A stretch of 18,394 nucleotides of DNA from Vitreoscilla sp. (GCA_014378125.1 JACMOG010000042.1:1-18394); one strand, 5' to 3'; shown: positions 1-10,080, numbered from the stretch's first letter. Numbers and translations: made by a program. The notes: a model not told the origin generated them from the sequence alone.

Positions 1-693
1 ATCGCGATGGACAACGAGGAGGCCAAGATCGTGGTGGGCCAGAACATCCCGCTGGTCACCGGCAGGTTCACCAACGCCGGCACCGCCACCGGCACCGTCA
101 ACCCGTTCCAGACGGTGGAACGGCAGGACGTGGGCATCACGCTGCGCATCAAGAGCCAGGTGGGCGAGAACGGCACCGTGCGCATGACGATCTACGAGGA
201 AAACTCCTCGGTCAGCGGCACCAGCAGCCAGGTCACCAACAAGACGTCGGTGGAGACATTCGTCACCGTCGACGACGGGTCGATGATCGCCATCGGCGGC
301 CTCATCAAGGACGAATACAACGACAGCAGCACCGGCGTGCCGCTGCTCCAGAGCATCCCGATCCTGGGCAACCTGTTCAAGAGCTCCGACCGGACTCGCC
401 ACAAGAACAACCTGATGCTGTTCCTGCGGCCCATCGTCATCCGCAACCAGGCCGACGCCGACAAGCTCACCCTCAACCGCTACGACGCGATCCGCTCGCA
501 GCAGCAGAGCCTGATGCCGGACAAGAGCTACCTGATGCGCATCAACGACGCGCCGGTGCTGCCGGTGATCAAGCCGGACACGCATATCGACACGACCGTG
601 CCGGCGGATCCGCAGACGCAGTCGGTGCCGATGCCCAGCGTGTCGCCGATCCCCGACCTGCGCAACCCGGCTCCGCCGGTGCCCACCAAGTAA
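1..693 (+). CDS. gspD: Type II secretion outer-membrane secretin GspD, C-terminal part (5' end outside window)
   Basis: The reading frame is open from base 1 (the first codons read I-A-M-D-N-E-E-A) and ends at TAA 691-693, so the N-terminal N0-N3 domains lie outside the window. What remains is the secretin barrel region and tail. The stretch EEAKIVVGQNIPLVTG and the later VPLLQSIPILGNLFKS followed by NLMLFLRPIVIR are the conserved secretin signature. The secretin is the multimeric outer-membrane gate through which folded exoproteins leave the cell. After the barrel there is a tail of about 80 residues (from about nt 450) rich in Pro, Asp and Gln. It starts like an S-domain (pilotin-binding region in other GspDs) and ends in a low-complexity Pro-rich segment. 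gspE starts 15 bp downstream, so the two are probably co-transcribed. The identity is secure. The pilotin role of the tail is inference. Confidence 0.96.
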   Translation: MAMDNEEAKIVVGQNIPLVTGRFTNAGTATGTVNPFQTVERQDVGITLRIKSQVGENGTVRMTIYEENSSVSGTSSQVTNKTSVETFVTVDDGSMIAIGGLIKDEYNDSSTGVPLLQSIPILGNLFKSSDRTRHKNNLMLFLRPIVIRNQADADKLTLNRYDAIRSQQQSLMPDKSYLMRINDAPVLPVIKPDTHIDTTVPADPQTQSVPMPSVSPIPDLRNPAPPVPTK

Positions 694-708
694 GCCGGGA
701 CCAACACC

Positions 709-2130
709 ATGGGCGCACGCCATCCCCTGCCCTACGCCTGGGCCAAGACGTATTCGGTGCTGATCGAGGACGACGGCCGCGAGCGCGTGCTGCACGTCAG
801 CGACGGCACCTCGCGTACCGCGCTGGCCGAGGTGCTGCGCCTGCACGCCGTCGACCGCATCGAGCGCGACACGCCCGCCGCGCTGCAGACGCGTATCGCA
901 CAGGCGTACTCGGGTGGCCAGGGCAGCGCCGCGTCGGTGGTGGGCGAGGTGGAGAGCGCCGTCGACCTGTCGCGCATGATGCAGGAGCTGCCGGCGGTGG
1001 AAGACCTGCTGGAGGCCTCCAACGACGCGCCCATCATCCGCATGCTCAACGCGCTGCTCACACAGGCGGCCAAGGACGGCGCGAGCGACATCCACATCGA
1101 ACCCTACGAGCGCAGCTCCAGCGTGCGCTTCCGTGTGGACGGCACGCTGCGCGAGGTGGTGCAGCCCAACAAGGCACTGCACGCCGCGCTCATCTCGCGC
1201 CTGAAGATCATGGCCGAGCTCGACATCTCCGAGAAGCGCCTGCCGCAGGACGGCCGCATCTCGCTGCGCATCGGCGGCCGCGCCATCGACGTGCGGGTGT
1301 CGACGCTGCCGTCGGCGCACGGCGAACGCGCGGTGCTGCGCCTGCTGGACAAGGGCGAGCAGAAGTTCAGCCTCGAATCGCTGGGCATGGACGGCGAGGT
1401 GCTGGCGCAGTTCCACCGCCTGGTGCAGCAGCCGCACGGCATCGTGCTGGTGACCGGTCCCACGGGCTCGGGCAAGACGACCACGCTGTACGCCTCGCTC
1501 ACGCGCCTGGACACGCGCACGTCCAACGTGCTCACGGTGGAAGACCCGGTGGAATACGAGCTGCCGGGCATCGGCCAGACGCAGGTCAACCCGAAGATCG
1601 ACCTGACGTTCGCCAAGGCGCTGCGCGCGATCCTGCGCCAGGATCCCGACGTGGTGATGATCGGCGAGATCCGCGACTTCGAGACCGCGCAGATCGCCAT
1701 CCAGGCCTCGCTCACGGGCCACCTGGTGCTGGCCACGGTGCACACCAACGATGCGCCCTCCACGGTCAACCGACTGATCGACATGGGCGTGGAGCCCTTC
1801 CTGCTCAGCTCGTCGCTGCTGGGCGTGCTGGCGCAGCGCCTGGTGCGCAAGCTGTGCGAGTACTGCAAGCGCGAGGACGAGAACCACCGCTGGCATCCCG
1901 TGGGCTGCGAGCACTGCGTCAACTCCGGCTACAAGGGCCGCACCGGCGTCTACGAGCTGCTGGTGGTGGACGAGACGATCCAGGGCCTGATCCACGGCCG
2001 CGCCGCCGAGCACGACGTCATCAAGGCGGCCGTGGCCAACGGCATGCGCTCGATGCGCGACGACGGCGAACGCCTGGTGCGCGAGGGCGTCACGTCGCTC
2101 GAAGAAGTCGTGCGCGTGACGCGAGACTGA
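709..2130 (+). CDS. gspE: Type II secretion system ATPase GspE
   Basis: This 473-residue cytoplasmic secretion ATPase powers assembly of the T2SS pseudopilus at the inner membrane. The start is ATG 709, with GGGA at 697-700 as a modest ribosome binding site. The N-terminal domain (about 1-95) is followed by the ATPase core. Walker [10 protein letters not shown], is at residues 250-258. The Asp box/Walker B region, [10 protein letters not shown], is at 314-323 with catalytic Glu320. The His-box region is [12 protein letters not shown] tetracysteine metal-binding module is present as C383-x2-C386 and C400-x2-C403. The gap between the two CxxC pairs is only 13 residues, which I recall as shorter than in Vibrio EpsE, so this subdomain is trimmed. 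The length is slightly below the usual ~500 residues, mostly for this reason and because of a short N-terminus. It sits between gspD and gspF, with one base separating its stop from the gspF start. Confidence 0.97.
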   Translation: MGARHPLPYAWAKTYSVLIEDDGRERVLHVSDGTSRTALAEVLRLHAVDRIERDTPAALQTRIAQAYSGGQGSAASVVGEVESAVDLSRMMQELPAVEDLLEASNDAPIIRMLNALLTQAAKDGASDIHIEPYERSSSVRFRVDGTLREVVQPNKALHAALISRLKIMAELDISEKRLPQDGRISLRIGGRAIDVRVSTLPSAHGERAVLRLLDKGEQKFSLESLGMDGEVLAQFHRLVQQPHGIVLVTGPTGSGKTTTLYASLTRLDTRTSNVLTVEDPVEYELPGIGQTQVNPKIDLTFAKALRAILRQDPDVVMIGEIRDFETAQIAIQASLTGHLVLATVHTNDAPSTVNRLIDMGVEPFLLSSSLLGVLAQRLVRKLCEYCKREDENHRWHPVGCEHCVNSGYKGRTGVYELLVVDETIQGLIHGRAAEHDVIKAAVANGMRSMRDDGERLVREGVTSLEEVVRVTRD

Positions 2131-2131
2131 G

Positions 2132-3349
2132 ATGCCCGCGTACAAGTACGAGGCGCTCGACGCCAACGGCAAGTCGTCCACCGGCATCGTCGAGGCCGAG
2201 ACGATGAAGGCCGCGCGCTCGCACCTGCGCGGCCTGCAGCTCGTGCCACTGGGACTGACCGTGGTGGCCGTGACCGAGGCCGGCGGCGCCAAGCGCGGTT
2301 TCTTCACGCCGAAAGCGTTCTCGTCGTCGGGCCTGGCCGTGTGGACGCGCCAGCTCGCCGGCCTGGTGGGCGCGGGCCTGCCGCTGGAACGCGCGCTCAC
2401 CGCGCTGGCCGACGAGGCCGAGGAACAACGCCAGCGCGACCTGATCGCCCACCTGCGCAGCGAAGTCAACGGCGGAGCGACCTTCGCGCGCGCGCTGGCC
2501 AGCGTTCCGCGCGAGTTCGACGACATCTACCGCGCCGTGGTGGCCGCGGGCGAGCAGAGCGGCGCGCTGGGCCGCGTTCTCGAACGCCTGGCCGACGACC
2601 TGGAGGAGCGCCAGTCGCTCAAGGGCAAGCTGGTCGGCGCCGCGCTGTACCCGGCCATCGTGTCGGTGATCGCCGTCTTCATCGTCGGCTTCCTCGTCAC
2701 CTACGTGGTGCCGCAGGTGGCCTCCGTGTTCGCCAGCGGCAAGCACGCGCTGCCCTTCCTCACCGAGATGATGCTGGCCATCAGCGCCTTCGTGCGCCAG
2801 TGGGGGCTGTTGATGGTGGTGGCGCTGGTGCTGGCCGCGTTCCTGTTCTCCGCCGCGCTGCGCCAGCCGGCCTTCCGGCTGCGCTTCGACTCGGCGGTGC
2901 TCGAGACGCCCCTGGTGGGGCGCCTCATGCGCGGCTACAACGCGGCCCGCTTCGCCGGCACGCTGGCCATGCTGGCCGGCGCCGGCGTGCCCATCCTGAA
3001 GGCGCTGCAGGCGGCCGCCGAGACGCTGGGCAACCACGCGTTGCGCGCCGACGCCATGGAGGCGTTGGTGCAGGTGCGCGAAGGCGCGCCGCTGGCCTCG
3101 GCGCTGGCCGCGCACAAGCCCTTTCCGGGCCTGCTGGCCATGTTCGCGCGCCTGGGCGAGCAGACCGGCCAGCTGCCGCTGATGCTCGATCGCGCGGCAC
3201 GCCAGCTCAGCAACGAGGTGCAGCGGCGTGCGTTCGCGATGGCCACGCTGCTCGAGCCGCTGCTGATCGTGGGCATGGGCGGCGTGGTGATGGTGATCGT
3301 GCTGTCCGTCCTGCTGCCCATCATCCAGCTGAACTCGTTCGTCAAGTGA
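2132..3349 (+). CDS. gspF: Type II secretion inner-membrane platform protein GspF
   Basis: This 405-residue polytopic inner-membrane protein couples the GspE ATPase to pseudopilus assembly. The N-terminus MPAYKYEALDANGK is typical of the family. There are two T2SSF domains, at about residues 70-195 and 272-395. Membrane segments are visible at about 167-195 (from LVGAALYPAIVSVIAVF), about 222-243, and 371-400 near the C-terminus (LLIVGMGGVVMVIVLSVLL). The ATG lies one base after the gspE stop, so translation is probably coupled. The stop TGA 3347-3349 overlaps a strong hairpin. No pseudopilin gene (gspG) follows: the next gene is convergent. The locus here is therefore a D-E-F cluster with the remaining gsp genes elsewhere, probably to the left or at another site (inference). 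Confidence 0.97.
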   Translation: MPAYKYEALDANGKSSTGIVEAETMKAARSHLRGLQLVPLGLTVVAVTEAGGAKRGFFTPKAFSSSGLAVWTRQLAGLVGAGLPLERALTALADEAEEQRQRDLIAHLRSEVNGGATFARALASVPREFDDIYRAVVAAGEQSGALGRVLERLADDLEERQSLKGKLVGAALYPAIVSVIAVFIVGFLVTYVVPQVASVFASGKHALPFLTEMMLAISAFVRQWGLLMVVALVLAAFLFSAALRQPAFRLRFDSAVLETPLVGRLMRGYNAARFAGTLAMLAGAGVPILKALQAAAETLGNHALRADAMEALVQVREGAPLASALAAHKPFPGLLAMFARLGEQTGQLPLMLDRAARQLSNEVQRRAFAMATLLEPLLIVGMGGVVMVIVLSVLLPIIQLNSFVK

Positions 3350-3370
3350 CGTCCGGCGCAGCCGGACGTC
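3348..3370 (+). terminator. Perfect 10-bp hairpin at the end of gspF
   Basis: GACGTCCGGC (3348-3357) and GCCGGACGTC (3361-3370) are perfectly complementary around a GCA loop. The 5' arm begins inside the gspF stop codon. There is no T tract after it, so this is not a textbook intrinsic terminator. Its position between two convergent genes and its stability suggest it stops or protects both transcripts. It touches the next palindrome (3368-3389). Confidence 0.6.
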
Positions 3371-3389
3371 ATCCTGCGCGCAGGATGAC
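3368..3389. repeat. Perfect 22-bp palindrome, REP-like
   Basis: The sequence is a perfect palindrome whose left half is GTCATCCTGCG, with no unpaired centre. It follows directly on the gspF hairpin and ends 14 bp before the stop codon of the convergent kinase gene. The same core (GTCATCC-GCGCG ... CGCAGGAT) recurs in imperfect form at 11962-11988, which suggests a dispersed REP-type element. It may alternatively act as a terminator for the minus-strand kinase gene. Confidence 0.5.
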
Positions 3390-3403
3390 CGACAGGCCCC
3401 GCC

Positions 3404-5968
<2,565 letters not shown>

Positions 5969-6141
5969 AGGCTGCCGCTTTCTCGCCGAAGCGAACAGGA
6001 TTGGTCGGACCGTCGCCTGGCAGGCGACTTTCTTTTTTCGGCCCCTTCCGAGCGCGGATGTAGCGGCTTTGCGGAAGGGAGTTCACGACACGCGCGGCCT
6101 TGGCACGGTCGAGCAGGCGCGCGAGGCGATACCCGATTCTC

Positions 6142-6170
6142 GGTATTGACCATCCTCGATATTTTTTCAA
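6142..6170 (-). promoter_or_regulatory. Candidate sigma-70 promoter for the sensor kinase gene
   Basis: Read on the minus strand, TTGAAA (6170-6165) is followed after 17 bases by AATACC (6147-6142), in an AT-rich patch. The -35 match is good and the -10 is poor. It would give a leader of about 170 bases before the GTG start at 5968. This is based on motif matching alone. Confidence 0.25.
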
Positions 6171-6299
6171 ATTGCAGTATCCGTACTACCACTTCAGACA
6201 ATGACCGGCATTCGAGGGAAGGCCAGAACGCCCACCCCGAAACGGCAATCGAACAGCGTCAACCAACGGAGGATTCATCGGCCACACCTATGTGACATG

Positions 6300-6326
6300 C
6301 CGAATTCCGCCGAATTCTCCGATTTC
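6300..6326. repeat. Three helically phased CCGAATTC-type repeats
   Basis: CCGAATTC occurs at 6300-6307 and 6310-6317, with a one-mismatch copy CCGATTTC at 6319-6326. The start-to-start spacings are 10 and 9 bases, about one helical turn, so a protein could bind all copies on one DNA face. They lie about 65 bp upstream of the TTGACA at 6391, a suitable place for an activator site of the chitinase gene. The function is inferred. Confidence 0.4.
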
Positions 6327-6390
6327 TCCGCGCCTGTCCAGCGTTCTCCGGATCCGCTTCGGCGAAAGTATGTACGCACTAATTTATTAT

Positions 6391-6419
6391 TTGACAGACA
6401 TACTGGTCTTGTAGTGGTT
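6391..6419 (+). promoter_or_regulatory. Candidate promoter of the first chitinase gene (perfect -35, weak -10)
   Basis: A perfect TTGACA at 6391-6396 lies in the most AT-rich patch of the intergenic region. At the expected 17-base spacing the -10 position (6414-6419) reads GTGGTT, a poor match, which would fit an activator-dependent promoter. The start codon is at 6585, so the leader would be about 160 bases. CATACT at 6399-6404 is an alternative -10, but it has no good -35. Confidence 0.3.
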
Positions 6420-6584
6420 ATCCATCATGTCCGTTTTGTGACGGCGCCTTACTCTGAACCTCGATTCGAAGGATTCGAGGTGCCAACGCTCCCGATCTGC
6501 AAAGCCGCGTGCCCCGCCTCCCTTTGGATCGACCCCGGCGTCCCCTCCCGAGATGCTGCCCCGCCCGGAAACACGGAGAAGAAA

Positions 6585-7898
6585 ATGTCCCTGAACGACA
6601 CCTCGCGCCAAACCAAGCTCCAGATGCTTGCCGCGCTGTCGGCCGCCGTCGCCGCCAGCCTCCCCGCCGCCGCCATGGCCGCGAACCCGCCCAACTGCTC
6701 CGCCTGGACCGCCTCGACCGCCTACACGGCCGGCGCGGTGGTGCTCGACCAGGGCAAGACCTACACCGCCAACTGGTGGACGCAGGGCAACGAGCCCGTC
6801 ACCAACAGCGGCGGATCCGGATCCGGCCAGCCATGGACGCTGTCCAGCGGCTGCTCGACCACGCCCACCCCGCCGTCGCCGCCCGCCCCGGTGCCAACGC
6901 CTCCGGCGCCGTCTCCCACCCCCACGCCACCGGCGCCGTCGCCTGTCCCGACCCCGCCGGCGCCCGCGCCCACCGGCTCGGTCACGTACGGTCCGTACAA
7001 GGACATCACCGTCAGCATGAACTGGAACACCAACGTCATCTCGACGGCGGTCACCGGCACGCTGTCGCCCCTGCTCAGCGTGAAGCCGGCCAAGCTGAAG
7101 ATGGTGACCTGGGCGTTCGCCACCGGCGCCTGCGGCAGCGAGACCTGGGGCGGCCTCACCCCCGCCGCCGTGGCCGCGGCCAACGTACAGAACTTCGTCA
7201 ACGCCAGCACGAAATACATCATCTCCACCGGCGGCGCCGCGGGCTCCTTCACCTGCGCCAACGACACCGACTTCGAGACCTTCGTCAACCGCTACGCGTC
7301 GTCCAGCCTCGCGGGCATCGACTTCGACATCGAAGCCGGCCAGTCGTCGGCCGACATCGACAACCTGGTCACCCGCGTCAAGAACTCGCAGTCCAAGCAC
7401 CCCGGCCTGCGCTGGAGCTTCACGCTGGCCACCGAAGGCGGCAACGTGTCGCAAAGCCTGGGGTCGATGGGCGTGACGGTGATGGCGTCGATCAAGTCGC
7501 ACGGCCTGACCAACTACATCGTCAACCTGATGGCCATGGACTACGGCAGCGCGATCGCGGCGAACTGCACGCTCAACTCCAGCGGCAAGTGCGACATGGG
7601 CAAGTCGGCCATCCAGTCGGCGGTCAACCTGCACAACTACTACGGCGTGCCGTATTCGCAGATCGAGATCACCCCGATGATCGGCGGCAACGACGCGACG
7701 GACGAGACCTTCTCGCTCGCCGACGTCACCACGCTGAGCAACTGGGTCAAGGCCAACGGCGTCTCGGGCATCCACTTCTGGTCGCTGGATCGCGACAAGG
7801 ACTGCGCGCCTGGCTACGCGTCGGCCACCTGCAACAGCTACGGCTCGGCCGGCAACTTCGGATTCACCAACGCGTTCATCAGCGCGCTGGGCCTCTGA
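6585..7898 (+). CDS. Secreted GH18 chitinase with N-terminal CBM5/12-like chitin-binding module (PF-ChiA-like branch)
   Basis: This is a 437-residue secreted chitinase, predicted to hydrolyse beta-1,4-GlcNAc links in chitin. I chose ATG 6585 because GGAGAAG (6575-6581) sits 3 bases further upstream and a clean signal peptide starts there (cleavage expected after AMA, residue 32). A CBM5/12-like domain spans about 36-90, with Trp-rich ANWWTQG and QPWT and bracketing Cys38/Cys90. A Pro/Thr/Ser linker runs 91-130, then GH18 to the C-terminus. The catalytic strand reads LAGIDFDIEAG with Asp246, Asp248 and the proton donor Glu250. The first Asp of the canonical DxxDxDxE motif is Ala243. The later strand NLMAMDYG and C-terminal FWSLDRD fit the branch I remember as PF-ChiA-like. 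Four further Cys in the catalytic domain are consistent with an exported protein. It is probably a type II secretion substrate (inference). The second chitinase lies 117 bp downstream. Confidence 0.93.
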   Translation: MSLNDTSRQTKLQMLAALSAAVAASLPAAAMAANPPNCSAWTASTAYTAGAVVLDQGKTYTANWWTQGNEPVTNSGGSGSGQPWTLSSGCSTTPTPPSPPAPVPTPPAPSPTPTPPAPSPVPTPPAPAPTGSVTYGPYKDITVSMNWNTNVISTAVTGTLSPLLSVKPAKLKMVTWAFATGACGSETWGGLTPAAVAAANVQNFVNASTKYIISTGGAAGSFTCANDTDFETFVNRYASSSLAGIDFDIEAGQSSADIDNLVTRVKNSQSKHPGLRWSFTLATEGGNVSQSLGSMGVTVMASIKSHGLTNYIVNLMAMDYGSAIAANCTLNSSGKCDMGKSAIQSAVNLHNYYGVPYSQIEITPMIGGNDATDETFSLADVTTLSNWVKANGVSGIHFWSLDRDKDCAPGYASATCNSYGSAGNFGFTNAFISALGL

Positions 7899-7916
7899 TC
7901 GCCTGACCCGGTAGAC

Positions 7917-7935
7917 GCCGCGCGCTTCGCGCGGC
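7917..7935 (+). terminator. GC-rich hairpin after the first chitinase gene
   Basis: GCCGCGCG (7917-7924) pairs perfectly with CGCGCGGC (7928-7935) around a CTT loop, 18 bases after the chitinase stop. It is followed by TTCCC, not a T run. It may terminate or attenuate the first chitinase transcript before the second chitinase gene at 8016, or stabilise its 3' end. Confidence 0.45.
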
Positions 7936-8015
7936 TTCCCTGCACCGATGGCCGGCCCGCTTCGCGCGTTCCGGGCGTCGGCACTTCATCGCAACCCGTT
8001 CACAAGGAACCGGAC

Positions 8016-9341
8016 ATGACTCGTCCCGAATCCCGCACCGCCACGCTGCACCGGCTGGCCGTGCTCAGCGCCGCCGTCGCCGCCGGCGCCGCCTTCCTGC
8101 CCGCCAGCGCCGCCGCGGCCACCACCGAATGCGTGGCCTGGGTGACCACCATCGCCTACGTCGGCGGCGACACCGCCGTGCGCAGCGGCGTCAGCTACAA
8201 GGCCAACTGGTGGACCCAGGGCCAGGATCCCGCCACCAACAACGGCGGCTCCGGCACCGGCCAGCCGTGGACCAAGGTCACGAGCTGCAGTTCGACGCCG
8301 ACCCCGCCGGCGCCGCCCGCTCCCACGCCGACGCCCACACCGCCCGCACCGGCTCCCACGCCGCCGTCACCGGCCCCCGCGCCGGCCTCCACCGGCCACT
8401 CGCTGATCGGCTACTGGCACGACTTCACCAACCCGTCGGGTCCGACCTACCCCATCGCGCAGGTGAGCAACGACTGGGACGTGATCATCGTCTCGTTCGC
8501 CGACAACGCCGGCAACGGCGCCATCAGCCTGACCGTCGACCCGAACGCCGGCACCGAGGCGCAGTTCATCGCCGACATCGCCGCCAAGCGCAAGGCCGGC
8601 AAGAAGGTGGTGCTGTCGGTGGGCGGCCAGAACGGCTCGGTCTCGCTGGACAACGCCACGATGGTGACCAACTTCGTCAACAGCGCCTATGCACTGATCC
8701 AGAAGTACGGCTTCGACGGCATCGACCTCGACCTCGAGACCGGCGTGTCGCAGAACACCGCGCTGCAGACCAACCTGGTCACCGCGATGCAGCAGCTCAA
8801 GGCCAAGGTGGGCTCGTCGTTCTACCTGTCGATGGCGCCGGAGCATCCGTACGTGCAGGGCGGCTACGTGGCCTACGGGTCGATCTGGGGCGCCTACCTG
8901 CCCATCATCGACGCGCTGCGCAACGACCTCACCGAGATCCACGTCCAGTACTACAACAACGGCGGTTTCACGTACGACAACGCAGGCAACCAGCAGGTCT
9001 CGGAAGGCACCGTCGACGGCCTCGTGGCCGGCAGCCTGATGCTGATCGAGGGCTTCACCACGGCCTACGGCACCGGGTGGCACTTCAACGGGCTGCGCCC
9101 CGACCAGGTGGCGTTCGGCGTGCCCTCGGGCACGAGCTCGGCCAACACGGGCTTCGTCACGCCGACCGTGGTTGCCAACACGCTGAACTGCCTGACCCGG
9201 CTGACCAACTGCGGCACGATCAAGCCCGCGAGGGCCTACCCGACCTTCCGCGGCGCGATGACGTGGTCGATCAACTGGGACAAGCACGATGGGTACAACT
9301 TCTCGGTGCCAACCAAGGCGGTGCTGAAGACGCTGCCCTGA
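8016..9341 (+). CDS. Secreted GH18 chitinase with N-terminal CBM5/12-like module (ChiC/ChiD-type catalytic domain)
   Basis: This 441-residue secreted chitinase starts at ATG 8016, preceded by AAGGA at 8004-8008. The signal peptide is about 1-34 (basic start, Ala-rich core, cleavage near SAAA). A CBM5/12-like domain at 39-91 contains YKANWWTQG and GQPWT with Cys39/Cys91. A PTPTPP-rich linker spans 92-126. The GH18 domain begins at SLIGYWHDFTNPSG. The catalytic motif is canonical, FDGIDLDLETG, with Asp234, Asp237, Asp239 and proton donor Glu241. MAPEHPYVQGG, VQYYNNGG and AMTWSINWD are further substrate-cleft motifs of the Serratia ChiC/Bacillus ChiD branch. The N-terminal modules match those of the upstream chitinase, but the catalytic domains are from different GH18 groups, so the two may differ in endo/exo action (inference). 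It could share a transcript with the first chitinase if the 7917-7935 hairpin is read through. Confidence 0.95.
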   Translation: MTRPESRTATLHRLAVLSAAVAAGAAFLPASAAAATTECVAWVTTIAYVGGDTAVRSGVSYKANWWTQGQDPATNNGGSGTGQPWTKVTSCSSTPTPPAPPAPTPTPTPPAPAPTPPSPAPAPASTGHSLIGYWHDFTNPSGPTYPIAQVSNDWDVIIVSFADNAGNGAISLTVDPNAGTEAQFIADIAAKRKAGKKVVLSVGGQNGSVSLDNATMVTNFVNSAYALIQKYGFDGIDLDLETGVSQNTALQTNLVTAMQQLKAKVGSSFYLSMAPEHPYVQGGYVAYGSIWGAYLPIIDALRNDLTEIHVQYYNNGGFTYDNAGNQQVSEGTVDGLVAGSLMLIEGFTTAYGTGWHFNGLRPDQVAFGVPSGTSSANTGFVTPTVVANTLNCLTRLTNCGTIKPARAYPTFRGAMTWSINWDKHDGYNFSVPTKAVLKTLP

Positions 9342-9351
9342 AGACGCCCGA

Positions 9352-9395
9352 GGGGTCTGGCATCTCCGCCGTACTCGGCGGCAATGCCAGACCCC
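9352..9395. terminator. Strong nested hairpin, bidirectional terminator between convergent genes
   Basis: The outer stem GGGGTCTGGCAT (9352-9363) pairs perfectly with ATGCCAGACCCC (9384-9395). An inner stem CCGCCG (9366-9371) pairs with CGGCGG (9376-9381) over a four-base loop, with a 2x2 internal loop between the stems. It sits 10 bases after the chitinase stop and 10 bases before the end of the anti-sigma gene on the other strand, so it can serve both transcripts. There is no T tract. Confidence 0.7.
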
Positions 9396-9405
9396 GGACG
9401 CCAGC

Positions 9406-10080
9406 TCAGAGCGTCAAATCGCCCACGAACAGCACCGGCCCCGTCGGCGCGCCGGTCTTCGAGCCGCCCAGCGGCTCGAGCGACACGGCCAGTCCCTTGG
9501 TGTCCTTCGGCAGCGTCTTCTGGTTGACGGCGGTCAGCTTGTCGGCCGCGATCACGCCGAGAGACGCCGGCGGGCCGTCCTTCTTCAGCGCCCACAGCTC
9601 GAGCGACTGGTCGGACGTCAGCGCCACCTTCTGCAGCGGCTGGATGGACAGCTGCGTGCGATCCGGGCTCAAGCCCGCGACGATGGTCTCGCTGCCCTTG
9701 GTGGCGTGCAGCACCACGATCATCGGCGCGGCCACGGGCTCGTGGCGCGGCACCGTGGCCAGTACCACGGCGGCCACCGTGGCACCCGTGGCGAAGAGTT
9801 GCCAGAAGCGCAGTCGCCATGCCGACGCCGGCTGGGCGGCCGCGGGCGTCGTCCAACCCAGCTTGCTCTCGATGGCGCTCCACACGCGCGCGTCGGGCTG
9901 CACCGTCTCGGCGTTCAGCGCCATCGGCAGCAGGCGCGATTCCCACGCCGCCACCGCATGGCGCAGCGCCGGGTGCGCCGGCAGCAGCGCGTCGAAACGG
10001 CGTCGGGCGCCGCCGGCGAGCGTGCCCAGCACGTATTCGGCCGCCAGGCGATCGGGCAGTTCTCCGAGGATGACGTTCAT
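9406..10080 (-). CDS. RskA-family anti-sigma factor (single-pass membrane protein)
   Basis: This 224-residue protein is predicted to hold the neighbouring ECF sigma factor inactive at the membrane. I chose the ATG at 10080-10078 (MNVILGELPDRLAAEYVLGTL) because it overlaps the sigma stop as ATGA and begins with the family's typical N-terminus; longer readings extend into the sigma gene. Cytoplasmic domain: about 1-88. Transmembrane helix: about 92-110 (ATGATVAAVVLATV). Periplasmic RskA domain: 111-224, ending with the signature LAVSLEPLGGSKTGAPTGPV. The protein has no cysteine at all, so it is not a zinc-binding (ZAS) type. In the family, release of the sigma factor usually follows regulated intramembrane proteolysis or loss of binding; the signal here is unknown. 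Only the ~64 bp holding the hairpin separates it from the convergent chitinase gene. Confidence 0.9.
   Translation of the reverse strand: MNVILGELPDRLAAEYVLGTLAGGARRRFDALLPAHPALRHAVAAWESRLLPMALNAETVQPDARVWSAIESKLGWTTPAAAQPASAWRLRFWQLFATGATVAAVVLATVPRHEPVAAPMIVVLHATKGSETIVAGLSPDRTQLSIQPLQKVALTSDQSLELWALKKDGPPASLGVIAADKLTAVNQKTLPKDTKGLAVSLEPLGGSKTGAPTGPVLFVGDLTL

Larger units (their letters stand above)
5969..6584. other. 616-bp divergent regulatory region between the sensor kinase and the first chitinase
   Basis: I find no gene here. In-frame sequence upstream of the chitinase start stays open back to 6201, but it has no signal-peptide or domain character. Its composition is much more AT-rich than the flanking genes, especially 6150-6200 and 6365-6430. 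The stretch contains candidate promoters on both strands, a set of phased CCGAATTC repeats (6300-6326) and an AT patch containing TTGACA (6391). A single TGGTCT at 6404-6409 recalls half-sites of GntR-type amino-sugar regulators but lacks the matching inverted half, so I do not call an operator. Confidence 0.6.

Noticed and set aside
6404..6417. TGGTCT and TGGT as an amino-sugar regulator (GntR-type) operator
   Set aside because: Only a direct, incomplete half-site is present, and the inverted AGACCA half is missing.
6201..6584. N-terminal extension of the first chitinase by 128 residues
   Set aside because: It would bury the signal peptide internally, it is AT-rich and compositionally non-coding, and a good Shine-Dalgarno precedes ATG 6585.
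6857..6977. Repetitive C-rich stretch in the first chitinase as a tandem-repeat or CRISPR-like element
   Set aside because: It is the coding sequence of the Pro/Thr/Ser linker; the units are irregular and stay in frame. A similar linker exists at 8295-8390.
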